Shown: positions 15,185 through 24,146, counted from the first letter of the stretch. The stretch is DNA of 24,293 nucleotides from CAZEAC01 sp964510065 (GCA_964510065.1 CAZEAC010000069.1:1-24293), one strand, 5' to 3'. The notes: generated from the sequence alone by a model not told the origin. Numbers and translations: made by a program.

Positions 15185-17406
15185 GCGTGCAGGAATCAAG
15201 CCGCCGAGGCTACAAGCGCCGGCTCGTTAAATTTCTAAGAATCGCCGAGCCGTGCATTGATCTGGCGGGCATTTTTGCTATCACCGCATTTTTTATTTAT
15301 TTGTTGCCGCTTAAGGAGATCTTTAGTGATGCTCCCGCGACGGGTGGTGACATGGGTTCGCACTACTGGCCACTTTTTACGCTTGTGCACTATGCGATTC
15401 CTCACGGAGCTTTGCATACATGGAACCCGGGAAATTTGGGAGGCGAGCCGCATCTTGTGCACTATTTCCCATTTCCTTTCCTCGTAATGGCGGCGATGTC
15501 TTCAGTCGTGCCGCTTGCGACCGCGTTTAATATCGGTTCCTTGCTGGCGCTTCTTTTTTTACCCATTGCCGTGTACATAGGCGTGCGCCTTTCGGGTCTC
15601 CGTTTCCCCGCAGCGATTCTTAGCGCGGTTGTGTCGCTTTCATTTCTTTATAACGAGTCATTTTCGATGTGGGGAGGGAATACCCTTTCGACGTTAGCTG
15701 GACAGTTTTCGCACGGCTATGCCTTCTGTTTTATGGTCATGGGCATGGGCGCGCTCGTGCGCGAGCTACGCCTTAAAATCTTCCCTTTTTGGTCGGCGCT
15801 GCTCTTTGCGGCTGTAGCGCTTAGTCATGCGTATATACTTCTCGGGCTGCCCTGGATTTATTTGGCAAGCTTTCTCTTCGTTGCAAAAGGCCCAAGCCGC
15901 AGTGGCTTTATGATATGCCTTATCTCGGGTGTTTTTGCGATTCTACTCTCGTTGTGGTTCCTTGTGCCGATGGTCGATAACTCGCCGTGGACTACCGCGT
16001 ATTTCTTCAAATGGATATCAAAGAATCTTTTAGGCGAAGTTTTTCCAACGATTTTCTATCCGGTGCTTGGCCTGTTTGCGATTTCGTTGCCGCTCTTTTT
16101 TGTGCTGGCGCCGTATCGCCATAAGCGTGGGCGAGGTCTTCGGCAGCTCGCTTACTGGCTGCTTCCGACAGTGGTGTATTGGGGGTATTATTACTTGTTC
16201 CCCGCCTTGGGGCTGGTTGATGTGCGCGCCTTTCCGCAGCTTCAAATGTTTATTTGTCTTCTTGCTGCAGTTTTTCTTAGCTTCTGCCTGCGACCTTTTC
16301 GAATCCCCGCGCTTCTTGCCTCCACACTGATCATATTTCTTGGGCTTATGTGGACCGAGCTCCAGGTAAAGAACTTTACTGGCTGGGCTAAGTGGAACTA
16401 TTCAAGCTGGGCGCCTAAGCCAGCGTATCCAGGGCTCAAAGCGTTGAGTGATAAAATTCGCGGTGATTTCTCGATGCCTCGCGTAATCTATGAGCACAGC
16501 ATGCTCAATAACAAAGCAGGTACAGAGCGTGTATTCGAGATGTTGCCCTATTTTGCGACGAGAGCAACCTTAGAAAGTGTCTATCTTCAAGCCTCAATTC
16601 TTGGTCCAGCAGCGTTTCTCTTACAGGCGGAAATAAGCAAAACACCGAGCTGCCCCTTCGAGCAATATGACTGCGCGCCTTATGACGTCGCCGGTGCGGA
16701 GCAGCGTTTAAAGATTATGGGAGTGGGCTCGCTAATCATGATTACTCGAGAGCTCCGCGCCCAAGCGGATGCGGCGCCGTTTCTCGAGGCAAAAGGAGAG
16801 TTTGGTCAGTGGAAGCTTTATGATCTCCGTGAACAGCCGGCGCTCGTCGAAGTTTTTGCGTCCGCGCCGACTCTTTCGCGAGATCCGATGTGGATCGATA
16901 AGTTCACAAAGAAAGCACCGCCAGGTTCGCCGCCGGAGTCACCGCGAGTGCCAGTCGATCCAAAACAGTGGAAAGATCTTTTTTATTACTGGCTCAAAAA
17001 CTATGAACCGGGCATGCCGTATGTGGTGCATCCTCTTAACGAAAGAGACGATCTTGCGCTTTCGGCTATGCTTACGACCGAAAGTGGCAAGAAGATATGG
17101 TCAGGTGGCGCCGAGTGCGCGCCGCGCTTGAAGGTAGACTTCGATACGCTCACTCTGAACACAACGTGCCCGGGGCGGGCCCATTTGCTTAAATTTGCGT
17201 ACCACTCATCCTGGAAAGCCGACACCGAAGATCCAATTTACTTGGTGAGTCCGGGCTATATGGCGATTGTGCCTTCGAAGTCCGAAGTGACACTCCATTT
17301 TGGGCAGCGTCGGCCATGGCGCATTGCGGCATGGGTGTCGATACTTTCGCTCTTAATTTTCATCAGTCTTGGGGTTCGATATTATAGGCGGGGATTTCTG
17401 AAATGA
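15148..17406 (+). CDS. Multi-TM PTPS-related membrane protein, GT-C-like
   Basis: A 752-residue protein. About twelve membrane helices span residues 36-410. The first periplasmic loop holds GGDMGSHYWP (66-75) and WNPGNLGGEPHLVHYFPFPF (92-111). This is the signature of the '6-pyruvoyl-tetrahydropterin synthase-related' membrane family, whose topology and loop Asp (here Asp68) resemble GT-C glycosyltransferases using polyprenyl-phosphate sugars. A large periplasmic domain follows (about 415-715), then a last helix (about 725-745) with a basic tail. It overlaps the GT2 gene by 37 nt and the next gene by 4 nt (ATGA). A GTG at 15187 is an alternative start just after the GT2 stop; membrane topology would not change. 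Confidence 0.8.
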   Translation: MDQQAKNVEAILGVQESSRRGYKRRLVKFLRIAEPCIDLAGIFAITAFFIYLLPLKEIFSDAPATGGDMGSHYWPLFTLVHYAIPHGALHTWNPGNLGGEPHLVHYFPFPFLVMAAMSSVVPLATAFNIGSLLALLFLPIAVYIGVRLSGLRFPAAILSAVVSLSFLYNESFSMWGGNTLSTLAGQFSHGYAFCFMVMGMGALVRELRLKIFPFWSALLFAAVALSHAYILLGLPWIYLASFLFVAKGPSRSGFMICLISGVFAILLSLWFLVPMVDNSPWTTAYFFKWISKNLLGEVFPTIFYPVLGLFAISLPLFFVLAPYRHKRGRGLRQLAYWLLPTVVYWGYYYLFPALGLVDVRAFPQLQMFICLLAAVFLSFCLRPFRIPALLASTLIIFLGLMWTELQVKNFTGWAKWNYSSWAPKPAYPGLKALSDKIRGDFSMPRVIYEHSMLNNKAGTERVFEMLPYFATRATLESVYLQASILGPAAFLLQAEISKTPSCPFEQYDCAPYDVAGAEQRLKIMGVGSLIMITRELRAQADAAPFLEAKGEFGQWKLYDLREQPALVEVFASAPTLSRDPMWIDKFTKKAPPGSPPESPRVPVDPKQWKDLFYYWLKNYEPGMPYVVHPLNERDDLALSAMLTTESGKKIWSGGAECAPRLKVDFDTLTLNTTCPGRAHLLKFAYHSSWKADTEDPIYLVSPGYMAIVPSKSEVTLHFGQRRPWRIAAWVSILSLLIFISLGVRYYRRGFLK

Positions 17407-18281
17407 AAAACGTAAAGAAGTGTGTAGTTCTATTATTCGCGCTTGCGTGTGTGGCTGCGATGCCGGTGTTTGCCGGGACGCTGACGATTGAGGGGCTGTC
17501 AAAAATTGAATTTAATCTCGAAGGCGATCAGCTCAAGATTACTGGGAGCTATGAGATTTCAAATAAGGGCGATGAGGTAGCGCAGAATGTATTTCCTCTA
17601 TTTGAAATCGGATCGTGGAAATGGGCCGGTGAGGGAAGGACTATAGACCACGGCAAAGCTGAGGTGTGGCTGATTAATGAATCGTTCGCGGCATCACGCC
17701 TTGGCTGTGTAGCGGGGCAACAATGCACGGAGAAATCCAAGGTAAGTCGCGGTTATATCGCGGTGCGGGTGTTGCGGATGTATGAAGATTCGAACGGACA
17801 TCCATTTAGTGCTCCGGATGTGCTGCGAACTTTTATTGGTGATATTAATGGTGAAGATAGAGCTGCGCTTCGTGCTCCAAAGCTCTCGCAGGCGCTTGAC
17901 TGCAAGGGTGATGGCCAGAAATTCAAATGTAAGGCGCTTTTGAAGAGTAACGTGACGGCTCCTCTTGAAGTTACAGTGGTACTGCATACTACCCGTGAGG
18001 TTGAGGTAAACGCTCCGATCCAGAACGTGACCATCGCAGCAGGGAACAAATCAGAACTTGAATTTGAATTAAGTAATACCAATGGTCTTGCCGGAAGTAC
18101 CTATCCCGCGCTTGCGATTGCCGAGTGGAGCGAGGGAGACTTGAGAAACTCACTTCTCGCTAGTGAGCTCTTTGCAATCGAAGAACCGCAGCATTCTCCA
18201 TTTTATTTGGTGGCAGGAGGGGCTGCGTTCGTGTTGGTAATGGGTCTGCTATATTGGTTTGTGCTGAGGCAGAGGGATTAG
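17403..18281 (+). CDS. Exported single-TM protein coupled to the GT-C-like gene
   Basis: A 292-residue protein of unrecognised family. A signal peptide (VVLLFALACVAAMPVFA) is followed by an all-beta-looking periplasmic part and a C-terminal membrane helix at about 267-287, FYLVAGGAAFVLVMGLLYWF, with a short basic cytoplasmic end. The periplasmic part has four Cys (102, 108, 167, 176) in two close pairs, suggesting two disulfides. Residues 185-230 (APLEVTVVLHTTREVEV ... KSELEFELSN) look like an immunoglobulin-type sandwich. It shares ATGA with the preceding stop and is probably a partner subunit of that membrane protein. Confidence 0.75.
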   Translation: MKNVKKCVVLLFALACVAAMPVFAGTLTIEGLSKIEFNLEGDQLKITGSYEISNKGDEVAQNVFPLFEIGSWKWAGEGRTIDHGKAEVWLINESFAASRLGCVAGQQCTEKSKVSRGYIAVRVLRMYEDSNGHPFSAPDVLRTFIGDINGEDRAALRAPKLSQALDCKGDGQKFKCKALLKSNVTAPLEVTVVLHTTREVEVNAPIQNVTIAAGNKSELEFELSNTNGLAGSTYPALAIAEWSEGDLRNSLLASELFAIEEPQHSPFYLVAGGAAFVLVMGLLYWFVLRQRD

Positions 18282-18999
18282 ATCCGCCTTCGCAAGGAAT
18301 TTACCTGTGCCGAAAGGCGAGTAAAGCCATAGAACATTTCAGTTCTGAATTAAAAAAAATGAATTATCACAGGCAATGATTATTCTAGTGATGTGAAATT
18401 GATAGTCGAAGTTGGGCGTTCGTTCAGTCAATCTGATATCATTAATAAAAGCGGACCGTGAAATAATAGCATTGGGTACTCGCCCAGAGGAGAGGCGACG
18501 GGACACGGGGTTATCGGTGAATTTCAGGAATGAGACGTACTTGAACGTGTTCTCGAGAAACGACGGCCAAAAGACTTCCACCTTCGTTCTCACGAGCTAC
18601 GGCGGACAAGCAAGCGGAACGTCGCATATTTCGCCGTGAAGGCTGGAAAACCTAAGTAAATTCTCTCGGGGACCGCGCGCAAAGCACCGAGAAAATCAAA
18701 ATTGAATCCAGGTATTTGTTTAATTAGGACAGGGAATTAGAATGATTTTCTGCCACCTGAATTACGCCTTGCTTAGGATTTAATCCGATTTGAAATTGAA
18801 TTGCCTGCGCGCGGTCTCTGCCATGAGAAAAGTCATAGGCTGCCCACAGTTTATGAGCCTAAACCGAAAAGTAGCTAACTCATTGAAACGTATAGCTTTG
18901 TCGTTGGTCTTGAGTAACGCTGGTATGCTTAGAACTTGCACTATGCTACTGTAGGGCACCAAAAAGTTTACCAGCAAGTACGCTAGGCGATGAACGACA
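18282..18999. other. 718-bp intergenic stretch, no confident gene
   Basis: I found no open frame with a ribosome binding site, and no clear terminator or tRNA. Three short open frames read like protein: plus 18412-18639, plus about 18530-18656 in another frame, and minus 18724-18858 (44 codons, containing AYDFSHGRDRAQAIQF). All lack a credible start or are bounded by stops. The stretch could hold decayed genes or a regulatory leader for the next gene. Confidence 0.4.
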
Positions 19000-20004
19000 A
19001 TGGATGGGATTTCAATAGTTATACCGATTTATAATGAGCAGGAGAGTGTCGAAGAGGGCCATCGCGAGCTTTCTTCGGTAATGGGCGCGCTTTCCGAACG
19101 CTACGAGATTTTATATGTCGATGACGGCTCGCGTGATGCGACTCTCGAAAAGCTCACGCAGATTGCGCGAAGTGATCCGCATGTGCGAGTCGTGCAGTTC
19201 CGCAGAAACTTCGGCCAAACTGCGGCGATGGCCGCGGGCCTCGAATACTCGCGCTATGATATCGTGGTCACGCTTGACGGCGATCTTCAAAATGATCCAC
19301 ATGAGATTCCGATGATGGTGGCGAAACTTCGCGAAGGTTACGACCTTGTGGCTGGCTGGCGTAAGAATCGTCAGGATAAATGGTTTAGCCGGAAGCTTCC
19401 GAGCAAGATTGCGAATTGGGTTATCTCCACTTCAACCAAAGTGCGGCTGCATGATTATGGCTGCACGCTTAAGGTTATGACCGGAGAAATTGCGCACGGA
19501 ATAAGGCTTTATGGCGAAATGCATCGATTTATTCCAGCGCTTGCTGATGAGCTTGGTGCGCGTATCGCTGAAGTTCCTGTGAACCATCGTGCACGAAAGT
19601 TCGGCCAGTCCAAATATGGCATCTCGCGGACTATTCGCGTGATACTCGATCTGCTCACCGTCAAATTTCTTCTCGGCTTTTCGAAGCGGCCGATACATCT
19701 TTTCGGCACAGTCGGCTTGCTTTCAACCTTTCTAGGATTTGGCCTCTTCGTGTGGATGACGTATGAACGCATGATCCGCCATGTGCCAATGGGTAATCGG
19801 CCACTGCTCAGTCTTGCGGTGATGTTAGTACTGATTGGACTTCAGTTTCTGGTGTTTGGGCTTTTAGCTGAAGTGTTGGCTCGAACATATTATGAATCGC
19901 AGCGCAAGAAGATCTACACGGTGCGCCGTATTATCGAGCATCCTTCGAACGCGCATCCCCCGGTCACCGACCTGCAAGAGTTCAGCCGGAAGGCAGCGAA
20001 TTAG
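19000..20004 (+). CDS. Polyprenyl-phosphate family 2 glycosyltransferase (GtrB/ArnC-like)
   Basis: A 334-residue GT-A enzyme with two C-terminal membrane helices (about 230-255 and 263-290), the layout of GtrB, ArnC and DPMS. Motifs are IVIPIYNEQESVEE (6-19), ILYVDDGSRDATLE (37-50), RRNFGQTAAMAAGLEYSRYD (68-87), TLDGDLQNDP (91-100, metal-binding Asp93 and Asp95), GWRKNRQDKWFSRKLPSKIANW (119-140) and RKFGQSKYG. Such enzymes move a sugar from a nucleotide donor to undecaprenyl phosphate at the cytoplasmic face. It is the first gene of the second glycan block, 29 nt before the next gene. Among the enzymes here it is the best match to a lipid-linked sugar donor synthase. Confidence 0.9.
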   Translation: MDGISIVIPIYNEQESVEEGHRELSSVMGALSERYEILYVDDGSRDATLEKLTQIARSDPHVRVVQFRRNFGQTAAMAAGLEYSRYDIVVTLDGDLQNDPHEIPMMVAKLREGYDLVAGWRKNRQDKWFSRKLPSKIANWVISTSTKVRLHDYGCTLKVMTGEIAHGIRLYGEMHRFIPALADELGARIAEVPVNHRARKFGQSKYGISRTIRVILDLLTVKFLLGFSKRPIHLFGTVGLLSTFLGFGLFVWMTYERMIRHVPMGNRPLLSLAVMLVLIGLQFLVFGLLAEVLARTYYESQRKKIYTVRRIIEHPSNAHPPVTDLQEFSRKAAN

Positions 20005-20032
20005 CGTAGGAGCTGAATTTTAGTTCAACTGC

Positions 20033-21157
20033 ATGGCGGGAAAAACACTACGACTGCTGATTGACGCGCGGAAGCTTCTGCACGGTGGTATCGGCGTGTA
20101 TACCGCGAATCTTATCGCCGGGCTGCTTGAAGTTGCGCCGCAAAAAGAGAGCCTCGATCTCGCGGTAATGGGAAGCTCTGAAGCGGTAGCGCAGTTTTCC
20201 TGGGCGTCGCAAGTCGAAGTTATCGAAGATACTACTAAGCCTTATTCGCTTCAGGAATATCTTGCACTTGGGTCAAAGATCTCGAAACTGGGCAGAGTTT
20301 TTCATACTCCACACTATGTGCTTCCGCGCTCGTTACATGTTCCTGCCTTTGTCACCGTACATGACCTGATTCATGTCAATGCACCGGAGCGATGGTACTA
20401 CCCGCTCATCGCCAAGCCATTACTTCGCTCTGCGCTTCGTCGCGCCAGCGGAGTCTTTACTGTCAGTGAAGCAAGTGCTCGAGAAATTCGCGAATTTATG
20501 CCCGATCCGCTTCTTTCGCGAAAGCTTTTTGTGGTACCGAATGTTTTGAATTCTGCGCTTCTTCGTCAGGGCAGTATCGATCGCGAGAGACCGTATTTGC
20601 TGTCCGTGCTCTCAATGAATAAGCCGCATAAGGGACTTTCGGAGCTTTTGGAAGCGTTCAGGCTTTTGCGAAGCGATTCGCGCTGGAGCACGCTTCGCCT
20701 TCTGATCGTTGGCGAAGGGAGCGAAAAGATCGAGCGTGACAGGATCCCGGAGAATGTTGAAATTATCGGTCGAGTATCGACAGCGCAACTTGGTCGGCTC
20801 TATTCGGGTGCCTGCGCAGTGGTAGTTTCCTCAAGAGTTGAAGGATTTTCCCTTCCCGTGCTTGAGGCGCAAAGCCTGGGAAGTGCCGTGGTATCGGGAC
20901 CAATTCCCGCCGTTAAAGAGTTGCTTACTCGCTTTGATGTGCTCTGCGAACAGTTCGGAAGCCGCGCTCTTTGTGATGGTATCAAGGAAATTTTGCAGCG
21001 GCGCCTCGTTGAGCAAGAGGATCGAAACGACGTCGAATCAATACGGGCGCGCTTCGACCGAGGAGTAATTGCGCGGCGAATACTTACCTGCTATCGCGAA
21101 GTGTTTCGCGACGCAGTGTCACCCTGGAATGCCCGGACAAACGAGGCGCGATTATGA
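20033..21157 (+). CDS. Family 4 glycosyltransferase
   Basis: A 374-residue GT-B enzyme. The N-terminus reads LLIDARKLLHGGIGVYTANL (8-27), with the glycine pair that closes over the acceptor. Further motifs are HTPHYVLP, VTVHDLIHVNAPERWY (108-122), GVFTVSEASAREI (140-152), the donor-domain SMNKPHKGLSELLEAF (194-209), LLIVGEGSE (223-231) and VEGFSLPVLEAQSLGSAVV, with the Ex7E pair Glu270 and Glu278. The family includes mannosyltransferases and other retaining enzymes that act on nucleotide-sugar donors. The donor is not readable. An in-frame TAG immediately upstream makes ATG 20033 the first possible start. The gene is coupled to the next by ATGA. Confidence 0.9.
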   Translation: MAGKTLRLLIDARKLLHGGIGVYTANLIAGLLEVAPQKESLDLAVMGSSEAVAQFSWASQVEVIEDTTKPYSLQEYLALGSKISKLGRVFHTPHYVLPRSLHVPAFVTVHDLIHVNAPERWYYPLIAKPLLRSALRRASGVFTVSEASAREIREFMPDPLLSRKLFVVPNVLNSALLRQGSIDRERPYLLSVLSMNKPHKGLSELLEAFRLLRSDSRWSTLRLLIVGEGSEKIERDRIPENVEIIGRVSTAQLGRLYSGACAVVVSSRVEGFSLPVLEAQSLGSAVVSGPIPAVKELLTRFDVLCEQFGSRALCDGIKEILQRRLVEQEDRNDVESIRARFDRGVIARRILTCYREVFRDAVSPWNARTNEARL

Positions 21158-22353
21158 AAGTAGCGTTGGTGCATGATTGGCTGACCGGAATGCGTGGGGG
21201 CGAGCGCTGTCTTCATGCGTTTTTACAGATGTATCCGACCGCGGACCTGTACACCATGCTGCATATCCCGGGGACAACTTCGGCGCTGATTGACTCGCGT
21301 GTTACCAAGACCTCGTTTCTTCAAAATATCCCGAAGATTTCCAAATATTATCGGCACTGTCTTCCGCTTTATCCCGCTGCAATCCGCCAATTTAATCTGG
21401 ATCAGTACGATTATGTGATCTCGCTCAGCCATGCTGCAGCAAAAAATGTGACAATTAGGAATCCACGTACGCATCACCTTTGTTACTGCTTTACCCCGAT
21501 GCGCTATATTTGGGATCAAGCCTACCACTACTTTGGGTCAGCCACGCCACTGCTGTGGCCGGCGATACATTGGCTGCGCGGATGGGATCGTCGTGGCAGC
21601 GAGTCGGTCGAGAAATATATTGCAATCAGTAAATTCGTGGCGGCGCGTATCAAATGTTTTTATGGACGGTCGGCCGATGTGGTACATCCACCGGTGGATC
21701 TTTCGTGGTTGGCGCCAGCGCGCGTACAGGAAAACGGCAGCTTCAAAAAGGGCGAAGCGTTTCTCTACGCTGGAGCGCTCGTTCCCTACAAGCGGCCCGA
21801 ACTTGTGATAGAAGCGTTCAACCAGATCAAAGAGCCCCTGTGGGTGGTTGGCAGCGGTCCCGAGGAGCGGCGACTTAAGGATATGGCCGGTCCGCATATC
21901 CAGTTTTTTGGAAAAGTAAGTGACGCCGATCTTGCCAGCATCTACGCGCATTGTCGCGCTTTAATCTTTCCAGGGGTCGAAGATTTCGGGATGGTGCCAA
22001 TTGAATGCATGGGAGCGGGCCGGCCGATAATTGGGCTGTATGCGGGGGGGCTTAAGGAGACTTTGCGCGGTATTAAGCCGTGGGATAGAAAACAGAGCAA
22101 AGCACTTGAAACTCGGGGCGCTACCGGGGTATTTTTCCCTGCGATCACTGCCGATCCTGTTTCTTCTGTAATTTCAGCGGTTTACTATTTTATGGACCGC
22201 GAAGAGACGTTTTCGTCGGGTGCCTGTATCGCGCAGGCGGAGCTCTTTAGTGCACAAGGGTTTCGCCAAACGTGGAGTCAGAGGATAATCAGCGAAGGAA
22301 AAGTAAAGGTCCAGGAACCGCGAAATGCTCGTAACCATTCAGCGTTAATTTGA
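21154..22353 (+). CDS. Family 4 glycosyltransferase (mannosyltransferase-like)
   Basis: A 399-residue GT-B enzyme. The N-terminus VALVHDWLTGMRGGERCL (3-20) and HLCYCFTPMRYIWDQAYHYF (108-127) are typical of a GT4 group common in O-antigen and exopolysaccharide loci, often annotated as mannosyltransferases. Further motifs are YIAISKFVAARIKCFYGR (155-172), VVHPPVD, YAGALVPYKRPELVIEAF (205-222), LWVVGSGPEERRL and PGVEDFGMVPIECMGAGRP, with Ex7E residues Glu276 and Glu284. It overlaps the preceding GT4 stop by 4 nt, so the two are made together. A terminator-like hairpin lies 71 nt downstream. Confidence 0.9.
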   Translation: MKVALVHDWLTGMRGGERCLHAFLQMYPTADLYTMLHIPGTTSALIDSRVTKTSFLQNIPKISKYYRHCLPLYPAAIRQFNLDQYDYVISLSHAAAKNVTIRNPRTHHLCYCFTPMRYIWDQAYHYFGSATPLLWPAIHWLRGWDRRGSESVEKYIAISKFVAARIKCFYGRSADVVHPPVDLSWLAPARVQENGSFKKGEAFLYAGALVPYKRPELVIEAFNQIKEPLWVVGSGPEERRLKDMAGPHIQFFGKVSDADLASIYAHCRALIFPGVEDFGMVPIECMGAGRPIIGLYAGGLKETLRGIKPWDRKQSKALETRGATGVFFPAITADPVSSVISAVYYFMDREETFSSGACIAQAELFSAQGFRQTWSQRIISEGKVKVQEPRNARNHSALI

Positions 22354-22423
22354 GTGAGGAGATAACGCTCTTGATTATTCGAAGATCAGCAAGTGAAATT
22401 GGCGTTTCATTTTTTTCTTGTCA

Positions 22424-22448
22424 GCCCCTGATCGGGGCAGCTTTTTTT
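22424..22448 (+). terminator. Rho-independent terminator-like hairpin
   Basis: GCCCC (22424-22428) pairs with GGGGC (22434-22438) around TGATC, followed by AGC and seven T. It lies 71 nt after the GT4 stop and may end the first part of the glycan operon or attenuate the WcaJ-type gene. Confidence 0.5.
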
Positions 22449-22473
22449 GCTGAATGGTTAGTTGCCTTCACCC

Positions 22474-22506
22474 CCGATTTGCTCCGCAAATCGGCCCCTG
22501 AGGGGC
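22474..22506. repeat. Two adjacent hairpins before the WcaJ-type gene
   Basis: CCGATTTGC (22474-22482) pairs exactly with GCAAATCGG (22486-22494) around TCC. Then GCCCC (22494-22498) pairs with GGGGC (22502-22506) around TGA, repeating the GCCCCTGA start of the terminator-like hairpin. The two stems share base 22494, so they may be alternative structures. They lie 57 nt before the next start codon. Confidence 0.55.
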
Positions 22507-22562
22507 TGGTGCGCCCGCCTCTCTATCCGCTTAAGACGGCCCTAGGTAGTGAGTAGTCACAG

Positions 22563-23966
22563 ATGCTCAAGCAGAAGAGACAGCTTTTTGAGTTTCTATT
22601 TATTGGCTCCGACCTTCTCGTCGTTACCTGTGCCTGGCTAGTTGCTTACTGGGCCCGATTCAAATTAGATGTTGTTCCAGTCGAGAAGGGGATCCCGCCG
22701 CTTCAAAATTATCTCTCACTGCTGCTTTTCATTTGGCTTATTTGGGCGTTTGTGTTCCGGCGGGTTGGCCTCTATCGTCCGATGCGCGCGGTGAAGCGCA
22801 CCCGTGAAATCTTGCTTTTAATTAACGCCAATCTTTTCGCGACGGTGCTCTTTATCGCGGTAACGTATCTGTTTCGAGAGAAAGACGTTCCGTTTTCACG
22901 TCTCGTGTTTCTTTATTTTGGTGTGTTGGCCGCGCTCTTTACCTGTATCGAGCGCTCGCTCTTGCGAGTGCTGCTTCGTGAGATTCGGCGTCGCGGCTAT
23001 AACTTGCGTTTTATGCTTATTGTGGGTGCGGGCAAAGTGGCAAGCGACATCGTCGCGCGCGTGCGCATGCACCGTGAACTTGGTATTCAGGTAATCGGAT
23101 GTCTCTCTCGGGATGGCGCCGAGGCCAAGGGGCCGAAAGGAATTCCGGTCATAGGCGCATATGGCGATCTGAAAAAACTTCTAAAGCGTGCCGAAATCGA
23201 TCAGATTGTCGTCGCGTTGCCGCTTGAGGATAATGGGCATCTTCCGGAGATAATGGAGCTTCTTCGCGATTGTTTAGCCGAAGTAAAAATCGTCCCTGAT
23301 ATTTACCAATTTGTGAACCTTCGTGGCACCATCGAGGAGTTTGAGGGGCTGCCGGTTATCGGCGTACAGACATCGCCGATGGATGGCTTTAATCTTGTGG
23401 CGAAGCGTGTGTTCGATCTCGTCGCTGCGCTGCTTTTGCTTATACTCTTTGCGCCTCTCATGTTGTGTATCGCGCTTCTACTGAAGATTACTTCGCGTGG
23501 ACCAATATTCTATCGCCAGCGCAGAGTCAGCCTCGATGGTACTGAGTTCGCGATTTTGAAGTTTCGTACAATGTATGTTGATGCCGAGCAGGGCGGCCCG
23601 CAAATGACCAAAGCTGGTGACGATAGAGTCACCGCACTAGGGCGATTTTTGAGGAAGCTTAGCCTTGATGAACTGCCGCAGCTGTTTAATGTGCTTCGCG
23701 GCGAGATGTCGATCGTCGGTCCACGTCCCGAACGCCCGGTGTTTATCCAGGAGTTCAGGCGCCGAATTCCACGCTATATGCTGCGTCACAAGGTTCCCGC
23801 CGGAATGACCGGATGGGCCCAGGTACATGGCTGGCGTGGCGACACGTCGATCGATAAGCGTATTGAATTCGATCTTTACTACATCGAGAACTGGTCACTA
23901 ATACTCGATTTCAAGATTATGGTGCTGACTTTGTTTAAGGGGTTTCGAAATCGGAATGCTTATTGA
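22563..23966 (+). CDS. Polyprenyl-phosphate hexose-1-phosphate transferase (WcaJ/ExoY family)
   Basis: A 467-residue protein, full length for the WcaJ-type polyisoprenyl-phosphate hexose-1-phosphate transferases. Four N-terminal helices lie at about 13-32, 50-68, 84-104 and 111-133. A Rossmann-like middle domain (FMLIVGAGKVASDIVARV, 150-167; VVALPLED) is followed by a re-entrant helix (about 280-305). The catalytic C-terminal domain has FYRQRRVSLDGTEFAILKFRTM, SLDELPQLFNVLRGEMSIVG (367-386) with the Asp369-Glu370 pair, GPRPE (386-390) and GMTGWAQVHGWRGD. The enzyme transfers hexose-1-phosphate, commonly from UDP-glucose, to undecaprenyl phosphate, starting exopolysaccharide assembly. It would prime the repeat unit extended by the preceding glycosyltransferases. 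Its stop overlaps a minus-strand remnant. Confidence 0.93.
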   Translation: MLKQKRQLFEFLFIGSDLLVVTCAWLVAYWARFKLDVVPVEKGIPPLQNYLSLLLFIWLIWAFVFRRVGLYRPMRAVKRTREILLLINANLFATVLFIAVTYLFREKDVPFSRLVFLYFGVLAALFTCIERSLLRVLLREIRRRGYNLRFMLIVGAGKVASDIVARVRMHRELGIQVIGCLSRDGAEAKGPKGIPVIGAYGDLKKLLKRAEIDQIVVALPLEDNGHLPEIMELLRDCLAEVKIVPDIYQFVNLRGTIEEFEGLPVIGVQTSPMDGFNLVAKRVFDLVAALLLLILFAPLMLCIALLLKITSRGPIFYRQRRVSLDGTEFAILKFRTMYVDAEQGGPQMTKAGDDRVTALGRFLRKLSLDELPQLFNVLRGEMSIVGPRPERPVFIQEFRRRIPRYMLRHKVPAGMTGWAQVHGWRGDTSIDKRIEFDLYYIENWSLILDFKIMVLTLFKGFRNRNAY

Positions 23967-24130
23967 CGCCGAGACATTGCATCCAGATACAGGGAATCCC
24001 CATACTCTTCTTGAAAGTTTTCTCCCGGGAAAATAATTTTTGCGAAATGTGCTGACACAAGCCTGCAGATCTCTTCCTCCGAAGCGGAATTCCAAGTTAG
24101 TGGGTTTGCGGGGTAGGTAGGCGATGGAAA
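23960..24130 (-). pseudogene. Possible C-terminal remnant of a protein gene
   Basis: Fifty-six sense codons are open up to a TAA at 23960-23962, bounded upstream by an in-frame TGA at 24131-24133. The translation reads like a real protein end (for example EEEICRLVSAHFAKIIFPGE, then GDSLYLDAMSRRQ). It has no Met and no well-placed start. I do not recognise a family. It could be the tail of a gene cut off by a past rearrangement, or chance. Confidence 0.35.
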
Positions 24131-24146
24131 TCACTGATCTTACATG

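Noticed and set aside
22350..22556. 68-codon plus-strand open frame after the second GT4 gene
   Set aside because: It starts at a TTG overlapping the GT4 end without a ribosome binding site, and its translation only reads through the hairpins.
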